From positions 1-64,000 of the forward strand of contig NZ_PDKC01000007.1 in NCBI RefSeq assembly GCF_004116495.1: a stretch of DNA of 64,000 bases. Direction: 5' to 3'. Both the position numbers and the translations under genes were made by a program. This stretch comes from Arcobacter sp. CECT 8985. Its GTDB lineage: Bacteria; Campylobacterota; Campylobacteria; Campylobacterales; Arcobacteraceae. The notes under the pieces are model-generated. The model saw nothing but the letters and a program-made list of their open reading frames with translations. It made no database searches and was not told the origin of the DNA. Below, piece by piece: positions 17,058-26,364 of the stretch. Every line of letters begins with the position of its first letter. The stretch's first letter is position 1.

Positions 17058-18320
17058 ATGTTTTTACATATGGATTTAGATTGTTTTTTTGTATCTGCTC
17101 ATAGAATTTTAGATAAAAGTTTAGAAAATATCCCTGTTGCAGTAGGAGGTAGAAGCAACTTGAGTATTTTTGATAATAAAAAGCATACAAGAGCTATAAG
17201 TAGCAGTTCAGGTGCTTTTGTAAGTTCTATACTAACGCAGGAAGACAGGAGTTTTAAAGAGTATTTTAAAGATGAAAATGGCCGAATTAGAGGAATTATT
17301 ACAACTTCTTCATATGAAGCTAGAGCATTTGGTGTAAAAACTGCAATGAGTGTAAATGAAGCTTTGAAACTTTGCCCACATTTACTTATGATACCACCAA
17401 ATTACCCTTTATATCATCAATTGTCTCAAGAACTAAAAAAACTTTTATTAAATGAAATACCAATGATTGAACAATATAGTATAGATGAATTCTTTGGTGA
17501 TGTTACTGGATATATTGATGAAAATGAAGTTTTTGATTTTGCAAATAATTTAAAACAAAAAATTCAAAAAGAGTTAGGATTGCCAATTTCAATAGGTATA
17601 GCCCACTCAAAATATCTTTCAAAGTTGATAACTGAATATGCAAAACCAGATGGAATAAAACATATAAAAAAAGAGCATATTCCAAATTTTATAAGAGATA
17701 TTCCAATTGAAGAATTTCCAGGAATTGGGAAAAATTATACAAATAGATTAAAAGGCTATGGTATTAAAACTCTTGGAGATATAAAATCTAGAAAAGAGTT
17801 ATTTTATTCATGGAAAAAACCTGGAATTCAACTTTATAATAGAGTATGTGGAATTAATGATAGAAAACTAAATACAACAAGAGATAAAAAATCAATAGGA
17901 ATTGGAAGAACCTTTGATGTTATATATGATAGAGTAGAGTTACAAAGAAGAGTTGTTATACTTTGTAGGTATTTATGTTTTTTAGTAAAAAAAGCAAAAG
18001 TAAATCCTTTAACTTATGCAATAAAAATAAGATATGAGTCAAATACAAAATCAAAAGATTATATAAATGTAAATAGGCTTTTTAATGAAAATGATTTTAA
18101 AGTAAGTATGAAAAAATTATTTAATAAAAGTGATAAACATCCAACTCATGGAGTTGTTCAGTTAAATATTACTGTATCAAATTTTGCTGATAATACAAAA
18201 TATACATATAACCTATTTGAGTATGAAAATGATTTGAAAAAACAAGAACTTACAAATAAAGTACAAGATTTAAGAACAAAATTTGGAATAGATATTATTA
18301 AAAGTGCATCAGAACTTTAA
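17058..18320 (+). CDS. Y-family DNA polymerase (DinB/UmuC type)
   Basis: A 420-residue translesion polymerase. The catalytic acidic residues are D6 (FLHMDLDCFF), D143 and E144 (YSIDEFFGD). The steric-gate region and the YEARAFGVKTAM fingers motif are present, as is the helix-hairpin-helix GIAHSKYLSKL...FPGIGKNYTNRL. The length is nearer to UmuC than to DinB. There is no umuD-like or lexA-like gene beside it. It probably copies damaged DNA with low fidelity. The name DinB or UmuC cannot be decided by eye. Confidence 0.92.
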   Translation: MFLHMDLDCFFVSAHRILDKSLENIPVAVGGRSNLSIFDNKKHTRAISSSSGAFVSSILTQEDRSFKEYFKDENGRIRGIITTSSYEARAFGVKTAMSVNEALKLCPHLLMIPPNYPLYHQLSQELKKLLLNEIPMIEQYSIDEFFGDVTGYIDENEVFDFANNLKQKIQKELGLPISIGIAHSKYLSKLITEYAKPDGIKHIKKEHIPNFIRDIPIEEFPGIGKNYTNRLKGYGIKTLGDIKSRKELFYSWKKPGIQLYNRVCGINDRKLNTTRDKKSIGIGRTFDVIYDRVELQRRVVILCRYLCFLVKKAKVNPLTYAIKIRYESNTKSKDYINVNRLFNENDFKVSMKKLFNKSDKHPTHGVVQLNITVSNFADNTKYTYNLFEYENDLKKQELTNKVQDLRTKFGIDIIKSASEL

Positions 18321-18369
18321 TAAAAAATTTTTCTTATGATATGTTATAATAAAATAAAAAGATTATATA

Positions 18370-18684
18370 ATGGGCATAAAAGATAAAATAAAACAAAATT
18401 CATCAAAAATATATAAAATAGCAAAAAGTAGTGCTTCGAAAGCATTTGATTATCCAAGTTTAAAAAGTAAAGCATTAAAAGAAGCAATATCAAAAAAGAT
18501 AAGAAAAAGAGCAATACTTAGTACAAAAGCAAGACTTGCAGAAAGAAATAAAAGTTTTGAAGATTATACTGATGAGGAGTTAGAAATTATTATAACTGAT
18601 GAAGAAAGAAAAATAAAAGATGATTTAAAGACAAAATCTTTAGTTGCAGCACTTGCAATTTTGGGATTAGATTTTTTTATATAG
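18370..18684 (+). CDS. Small basic hypothetical protein
   Basis: A 104-residue, strongly basic protein (many Lys/Arg, few aromatics) with a mostly helical middle and a short hydrophobic C-terminus (SLVAALAILGLDFFI). I do not recognise the family. It lies 49 bases after the Y-family polymerase with its own TATAAT-like sequence (ttataat) ahead, and 9 bases before another small membrane gene. The two may form a small operon. The charge suggests contact with nucleic acid or membrane lipid, with no direct evidence. Confidence 0.65.
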   Translation: MGIKDKIKQNSSKIYKIAKSSASKAFDYPSLKSKALKEAISKKIRKRAILSTKARLAERNKSFEDYTDEELEIIITDEERKIKDDLKTKSLVAALAILGLDFFI

Positions 18685-18693
18685 GTAGCTTAG

Positions 18694-19107
18694 ATGTTTA
18701 AACAAGTAAAATCTGCAGTTTTTTGGTATTATTTATATAAATTTAGAAGAAGAGTGATTTTTATATGTTTTCTTCTTTTGGTTGCAATATTTGCAAACTC
18801 AATTTACACAGATGTAGTACAATATTTACAATTGAAAAATAAACTTGAATATTTAGAGTATGTTTTGATAATTAAGTGGGTAATAATTATATCATCTGTT
18901 CTGGTTTCTATATATTTAATATTAACTATATTTAAAAATAAAAACTGTGAAGAAGATAGTAATAAAAAAGATAAAGTTAATAAACAAAAAATAAATAATC
19001 AAAAAGTGACAAAAGAAAAAATTACTAATAAACTATCAAAAAGAGAAGAAGAGTTTTTAAATAAGGGAAATCTTAAAAGTAAAGCTGATAGATTACTAGA
19101 CAGATAA
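18694..19107 (+). CDS. Small two-TM hypothetical membrane protein
   Basis: A 137-residue protein with two hydrophobic segments (about 19-38, VIFICFLLLVAIFANSIY, and about 60-80, VIIISSVLVSIYLILTIF). They are followed by a Lys/Asn-rich, probably cytoplasmic tail with a KREEEFLNKGNLKSKADRLL ending. That tail resembles the short conserved ends of Campylobacterota membrane proteins. I do not recognise a defined family. It lies 9 bases downstream of the small basic protein and is probably co-transcribed with it. Confidence 0.65.
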   Translation: MFKQVKSAVFWYYLYKFRRRVIFICFLLLVAIFANSIYTDVVQYLQLKNKLEYLEYVLIIKWVIIISSVLVSIYLILTIFKNKNCEEDSNKKDKVNKQKINNQKVTKEKITNKLSKREEEFLNKGNLKSKADRLLDR

Positions 19108-19211
19108 ATTATATAAAACTTATTAAAAATAACTAATTAAATCTTAAAGAATTAGATTTTGTTTTAGTTGTATAATTCTACTTCAATTAATATTTTATAT
19201 TAGGAGTGAAT

Positions 19212-19604
19212 TTGAATAATGAGATAGAAATATCCAAAAATACTATGATTGTATCAGAAACTGATACAAAAGGAATTATAACTTATGCTAATAATGACTT
19301 TTGTGAAATTGCAGGTTTTACAAAAGATGAGCTTATTGGTCAACCTCACAATATCTTAAGACATCAAGATATGCCTAAATCTGCTTTTAAAGACTTATGG
19401 GAAAAAGTAAAAAACAATCAAACTTGGAATGGCATCGTAAAAAACAGATGTAAAAATGGTGATTATTATTGGGTAAATGCTTTAGTTTACAGTGTAGAAA
19501 AAATGGGAAGAAAAAGATATATATCTGTAAGAGTAAAGCCTACAAAAGAAGAGATAACTAACTCAATAAAACTATATAAAAAACTGAAAGTAAAAGAGAT
19601 ATAA
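19212..19604 (+). CDS. Stand-alone PAS domain protein (Aer/CetB-like energy-taxis sensor)
   Basis: About 130 residues forming one PAS domain: SETDTKGIITYANNDFCEIAGF, then the HNILRHQDMPKSAFKDLWEKV block and NGDYYWVNALVYSV. These are diagnostic of Aer-type PAS domains that bind FAD. I place the start at the TTG at 19212, five bases after AGGAG (19202-19206); the GTG at 19206 overlaps that ribosome site. The next gene, 3 bases downstream, is a soluble chemoreceptor. In Campylobacter the split CetB (PAS) and CetA (receptor) proteins together mediate energy taxis, and this pair looks like the same idea. Confidence 0.85.
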   Translation: MNNEIEISKNTMIVSETDTKGIITYANNDFCEIAGFTKDELIGQPHNILRHQDMPKSAFKDLWEKVKNNQTWNGIVKNRCKNGDYYWVNALVYSVEKMGRKRYISVRVKPTKEEITNSIKLYKKLKVKEI

Positions 19605-19607
19605 TTT

Positions 19608-20909
19608 ATGCTAGGGAAGAGTAAAGATATAGAAAAGATAGAAGGTTTTTTAGATAATTTTGAAAAATATTTAGAAAATGATATTAACAGTTTAGATGAA
19701 TTATCTAATATTAAAAGTGCAAAATTAAAAAAAATAGAAGAGAAAATCTTAAATATTTCAAATAAATTAAGAAAGAAAAAGAACGAAGATTTAAAAGTAT
19801 ATGGTGAAATAATGCTTACATGTGAAAAATTATCAGATGGAATTACAAATGACTTTATTGTCTTTGAATCATCAGATCCTAAAATATCTTATTTAATAAA
19901 AACAATAAATAATATGGGAAAAAAGTTAGATATATCTATAAATGAAGTTATTCAAAGATTACAAGAATATAAAGATAAAAACTATTTAAATAAACTAGAT
20001 ATAGAATTATTTCGTGCTGGAAAATTAAGAGAATTACTAGAAGGTATTAATTCATTAAGAGATAGTATAACTCAAAATCTTCAAAAAAGTGTACGAGAAT
20101 CTATGATTTTAGAATATGAATCAGAAAACTTACGAAATGAAGCAGAACTTTTAGCTAACTCATCAATGAAACAAGCAGCTACAATAGAAGAAGCATCAGC
20201 TTCAATTGAAGAGATTACAGTGAACATAACTGAAAATAGAAAAGATACAGATGAAATGACCAAAATTTTTAATATGTTAGAGAAGAATTCAAATAATTCT
20301 AAATCATATTCAGTCAATACCTTAACTTCAATGGAAGATATTCAAGATGCAGTAAAAAAAGCAAATGAGTCTATAAGCGCAATATCAGATATTGCATTTC
20401 AAACAAATATACTATCGTTAAATGCAGCAGTAGAAGCAGCAACAGCAGGTGAAGCTGGCAAAGGCTTCGCAGTTGTTGCACAAGAAGTTAGAAATCTTGC
20501 AAATAGAAGTGCTTCAACAGCAAAAAATATTCAAAGCCTTATGGATATTTTAAAAGAAAAAACAGAAGAAGGAACAAATACAACTCATCTAATGAATAAA
20601 GAGTATGAAAATTTGAGTAAAAATATAGATTCGGCATCAAATCTAATAATAAAAATAAACAATGCAACCCATGAACAAGAAGAAGCTCTTATTCAAATAA
20701 ATAATGCAGTATCCCAAATAGATACACTAACTCAACAAAATGCACAAGTTGCAAATGAAGTTAAATTAATAGCAACTCAAAGTAATAATATCGCAACAAA
20801 AGCATCAAATACTGCAAAAAGTGCAGAGTTTGAAGGAAAAAATAAAATTAAAATAAGAAAAAGAGAGAACCAAAATAATTACCAAGGTCAAGATAGAAGA
20901 AAAAATTAG
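19608..20909 (+). CDS. Soluble methyl-accepting chemotaxis protein
   Basis: A 433-residue chemoreceptor without any membrane segment. A helical N-terminal region (about 1-180) precedes the signalling domain. The hairpin tip reads [33 protein letters not shown] in the family pattern and is followed by a methylation helix. The absence of both TM helices and a ligand domain fits a receptor that takes its signal from a partner. The partner is probably the PAS protein encoded 3 bases upstream. A C-terminal basic tail ([18 protein letters not shown]) is unusual and could contact membrane or partners. It is expected to work through CheA/CheW, which are not in the window. Confidence 0.9.
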   Translation: MLGKSKDIEKIEGFLDNFEKYLENDINSLDELSNIKSAKLKKIEEKILNISNKLRKKKNEDLKVYGEIMLTCEKLSDGITNDFIVFESSDPKISYLIKTINNMGKKLDISINEVIQRLQEYKDKNYLNKLDIELFRAGKLRELLEGINSLRDSITQNLQKSVRESMILEYESENLRNEAELLANSSMKQAATIEEASASIEEITVNITENRKDTDEMTKIFNMLEKNSNNSKSYSVNTLTSMEDIQDAVKKANESISAISDIAFQTNILSLNAAVEAATAGEAGKGFAVVAQEVRNLANRSASTAKNIQSLMDILKEKTEEGTNTTHLMNKEYENLSKNIDSASNLIIKINNATHEQEEALIQINNAVSQIDTLTQQNAQVANEVKLIATQSNNIATKASNTAKSAEFEGKNKIKIRKRENQNNYQGQDRRKN

Positions 20910-20974
20910 GTCTCTTTTAAAGAATAATATATTTTAATATTGATATAATTCCACTTTTAAAATATATTATTCTA

Positions 20975-21059
20975 GCGACCGTGGTGAAATTGGTAGACAC
21001 GCTATCTTGAGGGGGTAGTGCCTTAGGGTGTACGAGTTCAAATCTCGTCGGTCGCACCA
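20975..21059 (+). tRNA. tRNA-Leu (anticodon GAG)
   Basis: An 85-base cloverleaf with encoded CCA. The acceptor arms GCGACCG and CGGTCGC pair fully, and the discriminator is A. The anticodon stem CTATC/GGTAG holds the loop TTGAGGG, giving anticodon GAG (reads CUU and CUC). A long variable arm (GTGCCTTAGGGTGTAC region) and the T arm with GTTCAAATC mark a class II leucine tRNA. It stands alone between a chemoreceptor and a decayed gene end. Confidence 0.97.
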
Positions 21060-21070
21060 AACTAGAATAA

Positions 21071-21235
21071 GACTTTCATTTTAATATACTAGCAGTACAA
21101 AAAGATCTAATCACTTACATACTATTTATAATAAATACAATTTTGGATTCAAATGAAGAAGAGTCTTGTAATGTTTCAGGTTTGATTATAGATAAATTTA
21201 TTGATGTTGTTAAAAGACATATTAATTTATATTAA
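21071..21235 (+). pseudogene. Possible decayed 3' end of a gene after tRNA-Leu
   Basis: From just after the tRNA (TAA at 21068-21070) there is one open frame of 54 codons ending in a TAA at 21233-21235. The stop lies inside a Rho-independent terminator. The translation has protein-like composition (VQKDLITYILFIINTILDS, then GLIIDKFIDVVKRHINLY). There is no ATG/GTG start with a ribosome site; one TTG lies in the middle. A 3' gene remnant with its own terminator next to a tRNA is what a past insertion or deletion leaves. I cannot name the family, and chance is not excluded. Confidence 0.3.
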
Positions 21236-21267
21236 CTAAAAAGTTATTGATTTTTTAGTTTTTTTAT
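21234..21267 (+). terminator. Rho-independent terminator
   Basis: A 9-bp stem (AACTAAAAA at 21234-21242 and TTTTTAGTT at 21252-21260) with a 9-base loop is followed directly by a run of T. It overlaps the stop codon of the possible gene remnant and can end transcription from the tRNA side before the RND operon. Confidence 0.75.
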
Positions 21268-21369
21268 AATTTATACAAAGCATTTATTTTTCGTTTAATT
21301 TAAATAGATACAATTCTACGGTGATAAAATCATAATTACTCACAGAATTAATTGCTTATCATATAATAT

Positions 21370-21384
21370 TAATAATAATTATCA
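21370..21384 (+). promoter_or_regulatory. Possible Fur box before the RND operon
   Basis: TAATAAT-A-ATTATCA matches the 7-1-7 Fur pattern TGATAAT-N-ATTATCA at all but one specified base. It lies between a TATAAT (21362-21367) and the ATG at 21399, so a bound repressor would cover the transcription start. In DNA this AT-rich the match could arise by chance. Confidence 0.4.
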
Positions 21385-21398
21385 AATTTAGGAAATAG

Positions 21399-24300
21399 AT
21401 GTATAAAATTATAGAGTACTTTTTAAAAAATTCAAGATTAAACCATACTTTATTGGTTTTTATTCTTGTGATGGGAATTTTTTCTTATTATAAGATTCCA
21501 AAAGAGATGTTTCCTTCAGTTGCATTAGATAGTGTTATTGTGACAGGAGGATATACAGGTGCAAGTGCAGAGAGTTTGGATAACTTTGCTGTAACGGAGA
21601 TTGAAAATGGAATAGATACATTATCAGGAGTTGATAAAGTAACATCCACTATAACAAATGGTAGCTTTTCTATAAATGTAGAACTTCAAGATGGTGTAGA
21701 TAAAAATGAAATGTTAAATGATGTCAAAGATGCAGTAAGTAGAGCAAGAAAGTATCTTCCAAGTGATATGACAGAACCTTCTGTTTCAACTATTAATTTT
21801 CAAATGTCACTTTTAAATTTATCGCTTTCTTCTTCAAAATATTCAAAAAAGCAACTTTTAAAATTAAGTGATGATATAAAAACAAAAATATTACAAATAC
21901 CAAATATTAGTGAAGTTAATATTTTTGGAGATAGTGATTTACAAATTGATTTTTATTTAGACCATAAGAAGATAAATATGTATGGGTTAGAGCCATCTTC
22001 TGTGATTAGTTCAATTAGAAATCTTTCATATATATATCCAGTAGGTCAAATTGAGCAGACAGGAAATCATATCTATTTAACTGCAGATAATAATAAATTT
22101 GATAAGAAAAAATGGTTAAACACTGTAATAAGAATAGGTGATAAAAGAGTTTACTTAAAAGATATAGCAACTATATCTATTGATTATCCTACTGATGAAA
22201 CTATTTCAAGATTAAATGCTAAGGAGACTATTTCTTTAAGAGTTTATAAAGATAATGAAGGTGATTCTATTGCAATTTCAAAACTTGTAAAAAAGAAACT
22301 AAAAGAGTTTGAAAATACTCATAAAGATTTATCTATAAATATTTCAAGGGATAGCTCAAAACCTGTACATGATAGAATCAAAACAATTATTGCAAATATT
22401 ACTTTAGGACTTATATTGGTTGGACTTACAATGCATTTATTAATTAGTCCAAGACTTTCACTTGTTATTATTATGGGAATACCTTTTTCTTTTGTATTAG
22501 GTCTTTTAGTTATAGAACAAGCTGGATACAGTTTAAATATGATATCTCTAATGGCAATGTTAATTTCTCTTGGTATCGTCGTCGATGATGCAATTGTAGT
22601 AAGCGAAAATATACAAAGGCACTTAGATGAAGGTGATGAGATAAATGAAGCTGTTTTAAAAGGTGCAAAAGAGATGATTGCACCAGTTGTAATTGCAGCA
22701 TTTACGACTATTTTTGCATTTTTACCAATGCTATTAATTAGTGGTGAATTAGGAATGTTATTAAAACTAATACCAATTGTTTTATCTGTATTAATATTTT
22801 CTTCATTAATAGAGTCTTTTATCTTTTTGCCTTTACATGCAAAGCATGTATTAAAAAGAAAAGAGAAGATGCTAGATTGGACAAAAGCATATAATATTTA
22901 TGAAGTGATTTTACATAAAGTAATACATTATAAAAAAACATTTTTAATTTTATTTTTTATAACTATTCCTATTCTTACATTTTTATTAGTAAAAGCAAGT
23001 AGATTTCAAATGATGCCAGATATGGATACAAATAATTTAACATTTTCTGTAAAATTAGATGATTCTAAATCTTTAGAGCAAACAAATGAAATATCAAAAA
23101 AATATGAAAATATACTTTTAAAACATAAAAAAGATCTATTTATTAAGAATGTTGATACAACAGTAGGTAGTTATTCAAATATTGCAAGTGGTAGAGAACA
23201 AATAGAAAATGGATTTTCTATTGCTATAGAATTAGAAGATTTAAAAGAAGATAATTTTTTACAAAAGTATATAAACCCAATATTAAGTCTTAGTTTTGAT
23301 TTTGAGCAAAAAGATAAAATAAGAACTATTAGTACAAATGTCGCTATGAAAGAAATCAGAGATTTAATTACTCCTTTGACAAAAGAGGATAAGGCAGTTG
23401 ATTTTAATATGGTAAAAAGAAGAATCGGGGTTGTAAATACAGATATAGAAATAAACTTAAATCATCAAGATAAAACTCTATTATTACATAGTATAAATAA
23501 ATTAAAAAATGCACTAAAAAATATAAAAGGTGTAAGAGATATATCTGATAATACCCAATTAGGTGAGCAGCAGTATAAATTTACTATTAATAATTATGGA
23601 TTAAACTTAGGACTTACAGATAGCGATGTTTCAATACAATTAGCCAATTATTTTATGGAAAAAGATCAATCAGATACATTTGATGCAGACGGTGTAATTG
23701 ATATAGTAACCCAATCAAAATATAAAGATAGTTTAGATGATTTAAAACACTTCCTTATAAATATAGATGGAAAAAAAGTGGAACTTCAAGAAGTTGTTGA
23801 TTTTAAAATTGAAAGAAGTTTTGAAAAAATTGAAAAAGAGAATGGTCAGATTCAAAAAACAGTTTATGCAAATGTAAATAAAGACGTTACAAGTGCAAAT
23901 GAAGTTTTAGCAAAATTATCTAAAATAATAAAACAGATAAAAGACAAAGGTGTAAAAGTAACTTATGGTGGAGAAAAAGAAAAAAGTGCTCAAATGGCTA
24001 GAGATATGATTAAGTCATTTATGGTTGGATTGTTTTTGATTTTCTTAACTTTACTTATAAACTTTCCATCTTTTAAAAATGCTTTTATTATTCTTTCAGT
24101 AATACCATTTACTGTTGTAGGGGCAATAGTTGGACATTTTATCATGGGAATAAATATAAATTCCCAATCACTAATTGGTATGATGGGACTAGCAGGAGTT
24201 GTTATTAATGATGGGATTATTATGTTAGATTTTTTACATAATACAAAAGATAGAGATGAGTTTTTTAGAAGAGCAAAACAAAGAGTAAGACCTATATTAA

Positions 24301-24476
24301 TCACATCAATTACGACAATTCTAGGACTTGCAACATTAATCTTTTTCCCAACAGGAGAAGCGGTTATGTTACAACCAATTGCAGTTTCTTTAGGTTTTGG
24401 TATAGCTTGGGGAACAATTTTAAATCTAATATATGTACCAGCACTTTATGCAACATTATTTAAAATAAGGGATTAA
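21399..24476 (+). CDS. RND-family efflux pump inner-membrane transporter
   Basis: A 1025-residue AcrB/MexB-type protein with twelve membrane helices and two large periplasmic loops. The TM4 proton-relay Asp pair is visible in GIVVDDAIVVSENIQRHLDEG. N-terminal (KIPKEMFPSV) and porter-domain sequences (GGYTGASAESLDNFAVTEIE) are typical, as is the C-terminal LAGVVINDGIIMLDFLH. It moves substrates out using the proton gradient, together with the adaptor and TolC-like protein encoded next. Here the pump gene comes first, whereas adaptor-pump-channel is the usual order. The substrate cannot be told from sequence; the possible Fur box hints at an iron link. Confidence 0.95.
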   Translation: MYKIIEYFLKNSRLNHTLLVFILVMGIFSYYKIPKEMFPSVALDSVIVTGGYTGASAESLDNFAVTEIENGIDTLSGVDKVTSTITNGSFSINVELQDGVDKNEMLNDVKDAVSRARKYLPSDMTEPSVSTINFQMSLLNLSLSSSKYSKKQLLKLSDDIKTKILQIPNISEVNIFGDSDLQIDFYLDHKKINMYGLEPSSVISSIRNLSYIYPVGQIEQTGNHIYLTADNNKFDKKKWLNTVIRIGDKRVYLKDIATISIDYPTDETISRLNAKETISLRVYKDNEGDSIAISKLVKKKLKEFENTHKDLSINISRDSSKPVHDRIKTIIANITLGLILVGLTMHLLISPRLSLVIIMGIPFSFVLGLLVIEQAGYSLNMISLMAMLISLGIVVDDAIVVSENIQRHLDEGDEINEAVLKGAKEMIAPVVIAAFTTIFAFLPMLLISGELGMLLKLIPIVLSVLIFSSLIESFIFLPLHAKHVLKRKEKMLDWTKAYNIYEVILHKVIHYKKTFLILFFITIPILTFLLVKASRFQMMPDMDTNNLTFSVKLDDSKSLEQTNEISKKYENILLKHKKDLFIKNVDTTVGSYSNIASGREQIENGFSIAIELEDLKEDNFLQKYINPILSLSFDFEQKDKIRTISTNVAMKEIRDLITPLTKEDKAVDFNMVKRRIGVVNTDIEINLNHQDKTLLLHSINKLKNALKNIKGVRDISDNTQLGEQQYKFTINNYGLNLGLTDSDVSIQLANYFMEKDQSDTFDADGVIDIVTQSKYKDSLDDLKHFLINIDGKKVELQEVVDFKIERSFEKIEKENGQIQKTVYANVNKDVTSANEVLAKLSKIIKQIKDKGVKVTYGGEKEKSAQMARDMIKSFMVGLFLIFLTLLINFPSFKNAFIILSVIPFTVVGAIVGHFIMGININSQSLIGMMGLAGVVINDGIIMLDFLHNTKDRDEFFRRAKQRVRPILITSITTILGLATLIFFPTGEAVMLQPIAVSLGFGIAWGTILNLIYVPALYATLFKIRD

Positions 24477-24477
24477 A

Positions 24478-25182
24478 ATGAAAAAAACTATTATATTATT
24501 ATTAGCACCATTTGCACTTTTTGCACAAGTATATATGGCAAAAATACAGCCTTATGATGAATTTACAATATATTCACAAGCTTCAGGGCAGATTGTAAAA
24601 CTTGATAAAAGTGATGAAACAAAAAGAGTGTCAAAAATTTTAATTAAGCAAGATGATTTATTAGAAAGACAAAAACTTAAATTATATAAATTGCAACTAA
24701 AAGAAAATAGAGAAAAATTAAAATTGATGCAAGGAAATTATGCGAAGTTTTTAAAAATTAGAGGGAAAAGTAAAGTTGATAAAGATGAGAAATATTATGA
24801 AATTTTAGATTTAAAAATAAAAATCAATTCTTTAGAAATATCTATTAAAGAGTTAGAAGATACTATTAGAAAAAAAACAATAAGAGTTACAAATTTATAT
24901 ATTAAAGAGTTTTTAGTAAATAAAGGTGATTATGTTTCAACAGGAACAAAATTAGCAACTGCATATGATACAACTAAATCAAAACTTATTGTTTATGCAA
25001 GTGAAGATGACTATAAAAATATTAAAAATAAAACAGTATTAATAAATGGCAAAAAAGCAATTGCAAGAATTGAGAAGATTGATAAGACTTTGGATGAAGA
25101 GTATGTTTCTGCACATAAAATTACACTTGTAATAAATAACCATAATTTTGGAAAAGTACTTAAAGTGGAGTTTGTAAAATGA
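24478..25182 (+). CDS. Short periplasmic adaptor protein of the RND pump (HlyD/MFP family)
   Basis: A 234-residue protein with a signal peptide (about 1-16, ending LFAQV). A lipoyl-type half (IYSQASGQIVKLDKSDE) leads into a coiled-coil hairpin (about 60-125). The second lipoyl half follows (INKGDYVSTGTKLATAYD in pattern) with a beta-barrel end. The order lipoyl, hairpin, lipoyl identifies a membrane fusion protein. At 234 residues it lacks most of the membrane-proximal domain seen in adaptors of 370-400 residues. It begins one base after the pump gene and overlaps the channel gene by 4 bases, so all three are made together. Confidence 0.85.
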   Translation: MKKTIILLLAPFALFAQVYMAKIQPYDEFTIYSQASGQIVKLDKSDETKRVSKILIKQDDLLERQKLKLYKLQLKENREKLKLMQGNYAKFLKIRGKSKVDKDEKYYEILDLKIKINSLEISIKELEDTIRKKTIRVTNLYIKEFLVNKGDYVSTGTKLATAYDTTKSKLIVYASEDDYKNIKNKTVLINGKKAIARIEKIDKTLDEEYVSAHKITLVINNHNFGKVLKVEFVK

Positions 25183-26330
25183 AAAAACTAATATTATTAG
25201 TTTTAGTTTCAACTTTTGTATTTGCACAAGATAAAGATGTTTTATCAAATACAAAAAAGCAGATTATTGATTTAAAAGATAAGCAAATAAAACAAAAAGA
25301 GAAGACAAATAAATACAATTGGCTTACTGATATAAATATAAATAGTTCTATTAATGAAGATAATAAAGATATAAAAACAAAAGATTATTCTATTTCTATA
25401 TCACAAGATTTATTTAGATTTGGAGGAATATCTTCACAAATTCAATATGCTAAAGAGTTGAAAAAACTTGAGTTATTAGATTTAAAAAAGAATACAAAAG
25501 AGGACTTAAACTCTTTATATTCTTTGATAATTGATATAAAACTTGATGAAATAAAATTAAAACAAAATGTTTTAAATTTAGAAAATAGCCAAATTGATGT
25601 AGAACACAAAAAGTCAGAGTATGATAATGGTGAAGTTGGAATTACTGATTTAAATGATGCAATAATGAAAAGAAATGAATTAAGTGATTCACAAAAACAA
25701 ATAGAGTTGTCAAAACTTCAAAATATAAGTGAGATAAAAAAGTATAGTGATAATAAATACAGTAAAATTTCAATTCCTAATGTAAAACTTATGAGTAAAA
25801 AACTCTTTTTAGAAAATTCAACTTCTGTAAATTATGCAAAAGTAAATACAAATGTAAATAAACAATTGTATAAAATAAAAAAGAGTGATTATTTACCAAA
25901 ACTAACTGCAAATGCTAAATATGGGTACTCAAAAAGTGATTTAACTGATGGTGATGATTCTTATAATTATGGACTTAGTATCTCTGTTCCTCTTAGTTAT
26001 ACTTCAAATAATGATATAGAACAAAAAAGATTAGATTATTTGATTAGTAAGCAAGATTTAATGGATGAGGTAGTTAATGCAAAAGTTAAGTATGATAAAG
26101 CATTATTAAGTATAAAAAATTATAAAAAAAGAATAAATCTTGCAAAACAAGATATAAAATTATATTCTCAACTTCTTGAAGTTAATCAAGATGAATATAA
26201 TGCTGGTTATAAAACTATTGATGATGTGACAACAATTAAAAACTCAATGAAAATAAGACAGCTTGATATAAAAACGTATAAATTAAATATAAAAAAGCAA
26301 ATACTTAGTTTATATTTTGCAATAAAATAG
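25179..26330 (+). CDS. TolC-like outer-membrane channel of the RND operon
   Basis: A 383-residue outer-membrane efflux protein. A signal peptide (about 1-16, FVFAQ) is followed by long helices broken by short beta segments: KDYSISISQDLFRFGGISSQIQYA and NYGLSISVPLSYTSNND both have the alternating pattern of barrel strands. The repeat of helix-strand-helix is the OEP fold, though it is shorter than usual (about 430-480). It overlaps the adaptor gene in an ATGA. It should form the exit duct for this pump. Confidence 0.87.
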   Translation: MKKLILLVLVSTFVFAQDKDVLSNTKKQIIDLKDKQIKQKEKTNKYNWLTDININSSINEDNKDIKTKDYSISISQDLFRFGGISSQIQYAKELKKLELLDLKKNTKEDLNSLYSLIIDIKLDEIKLKQNVLNLENSQIDVEHKKSEYDNGEVGITDLNDAIMKRNELSDSQKQIELSKLQNISEIKKYSDNKYSKISIPNVKLMSKKLFLENSTSVNYAKVNTNVNKQLYKIKKSDYLPKLTANAKYGYSKSDLTDGDDSYNYGLSISVPLSYTSNNDIEQKRLDYLISKQDLMDEVVNAKVKYDKALLSIKNYKKRINLAKQDIKLYSQLLEVNQDEYNAGYKTIDDVTTIKNSMKIRQLDIKTYKLNIKKQILSLYFAIK

Positions 26331-26364
26331 ATTTAGGTATAATTCGCAACAAATAAGGAGAATT

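Noticed and set aside
20401-20520. Shared chemoreceptor-tip sequence in the soluble receptor as a third copy of the 131-bp repeat.
   Set aside because: The protein sequence matches but the DNA differs at many codon third positions, so it is ordinary family conservation and not a recent repeat.
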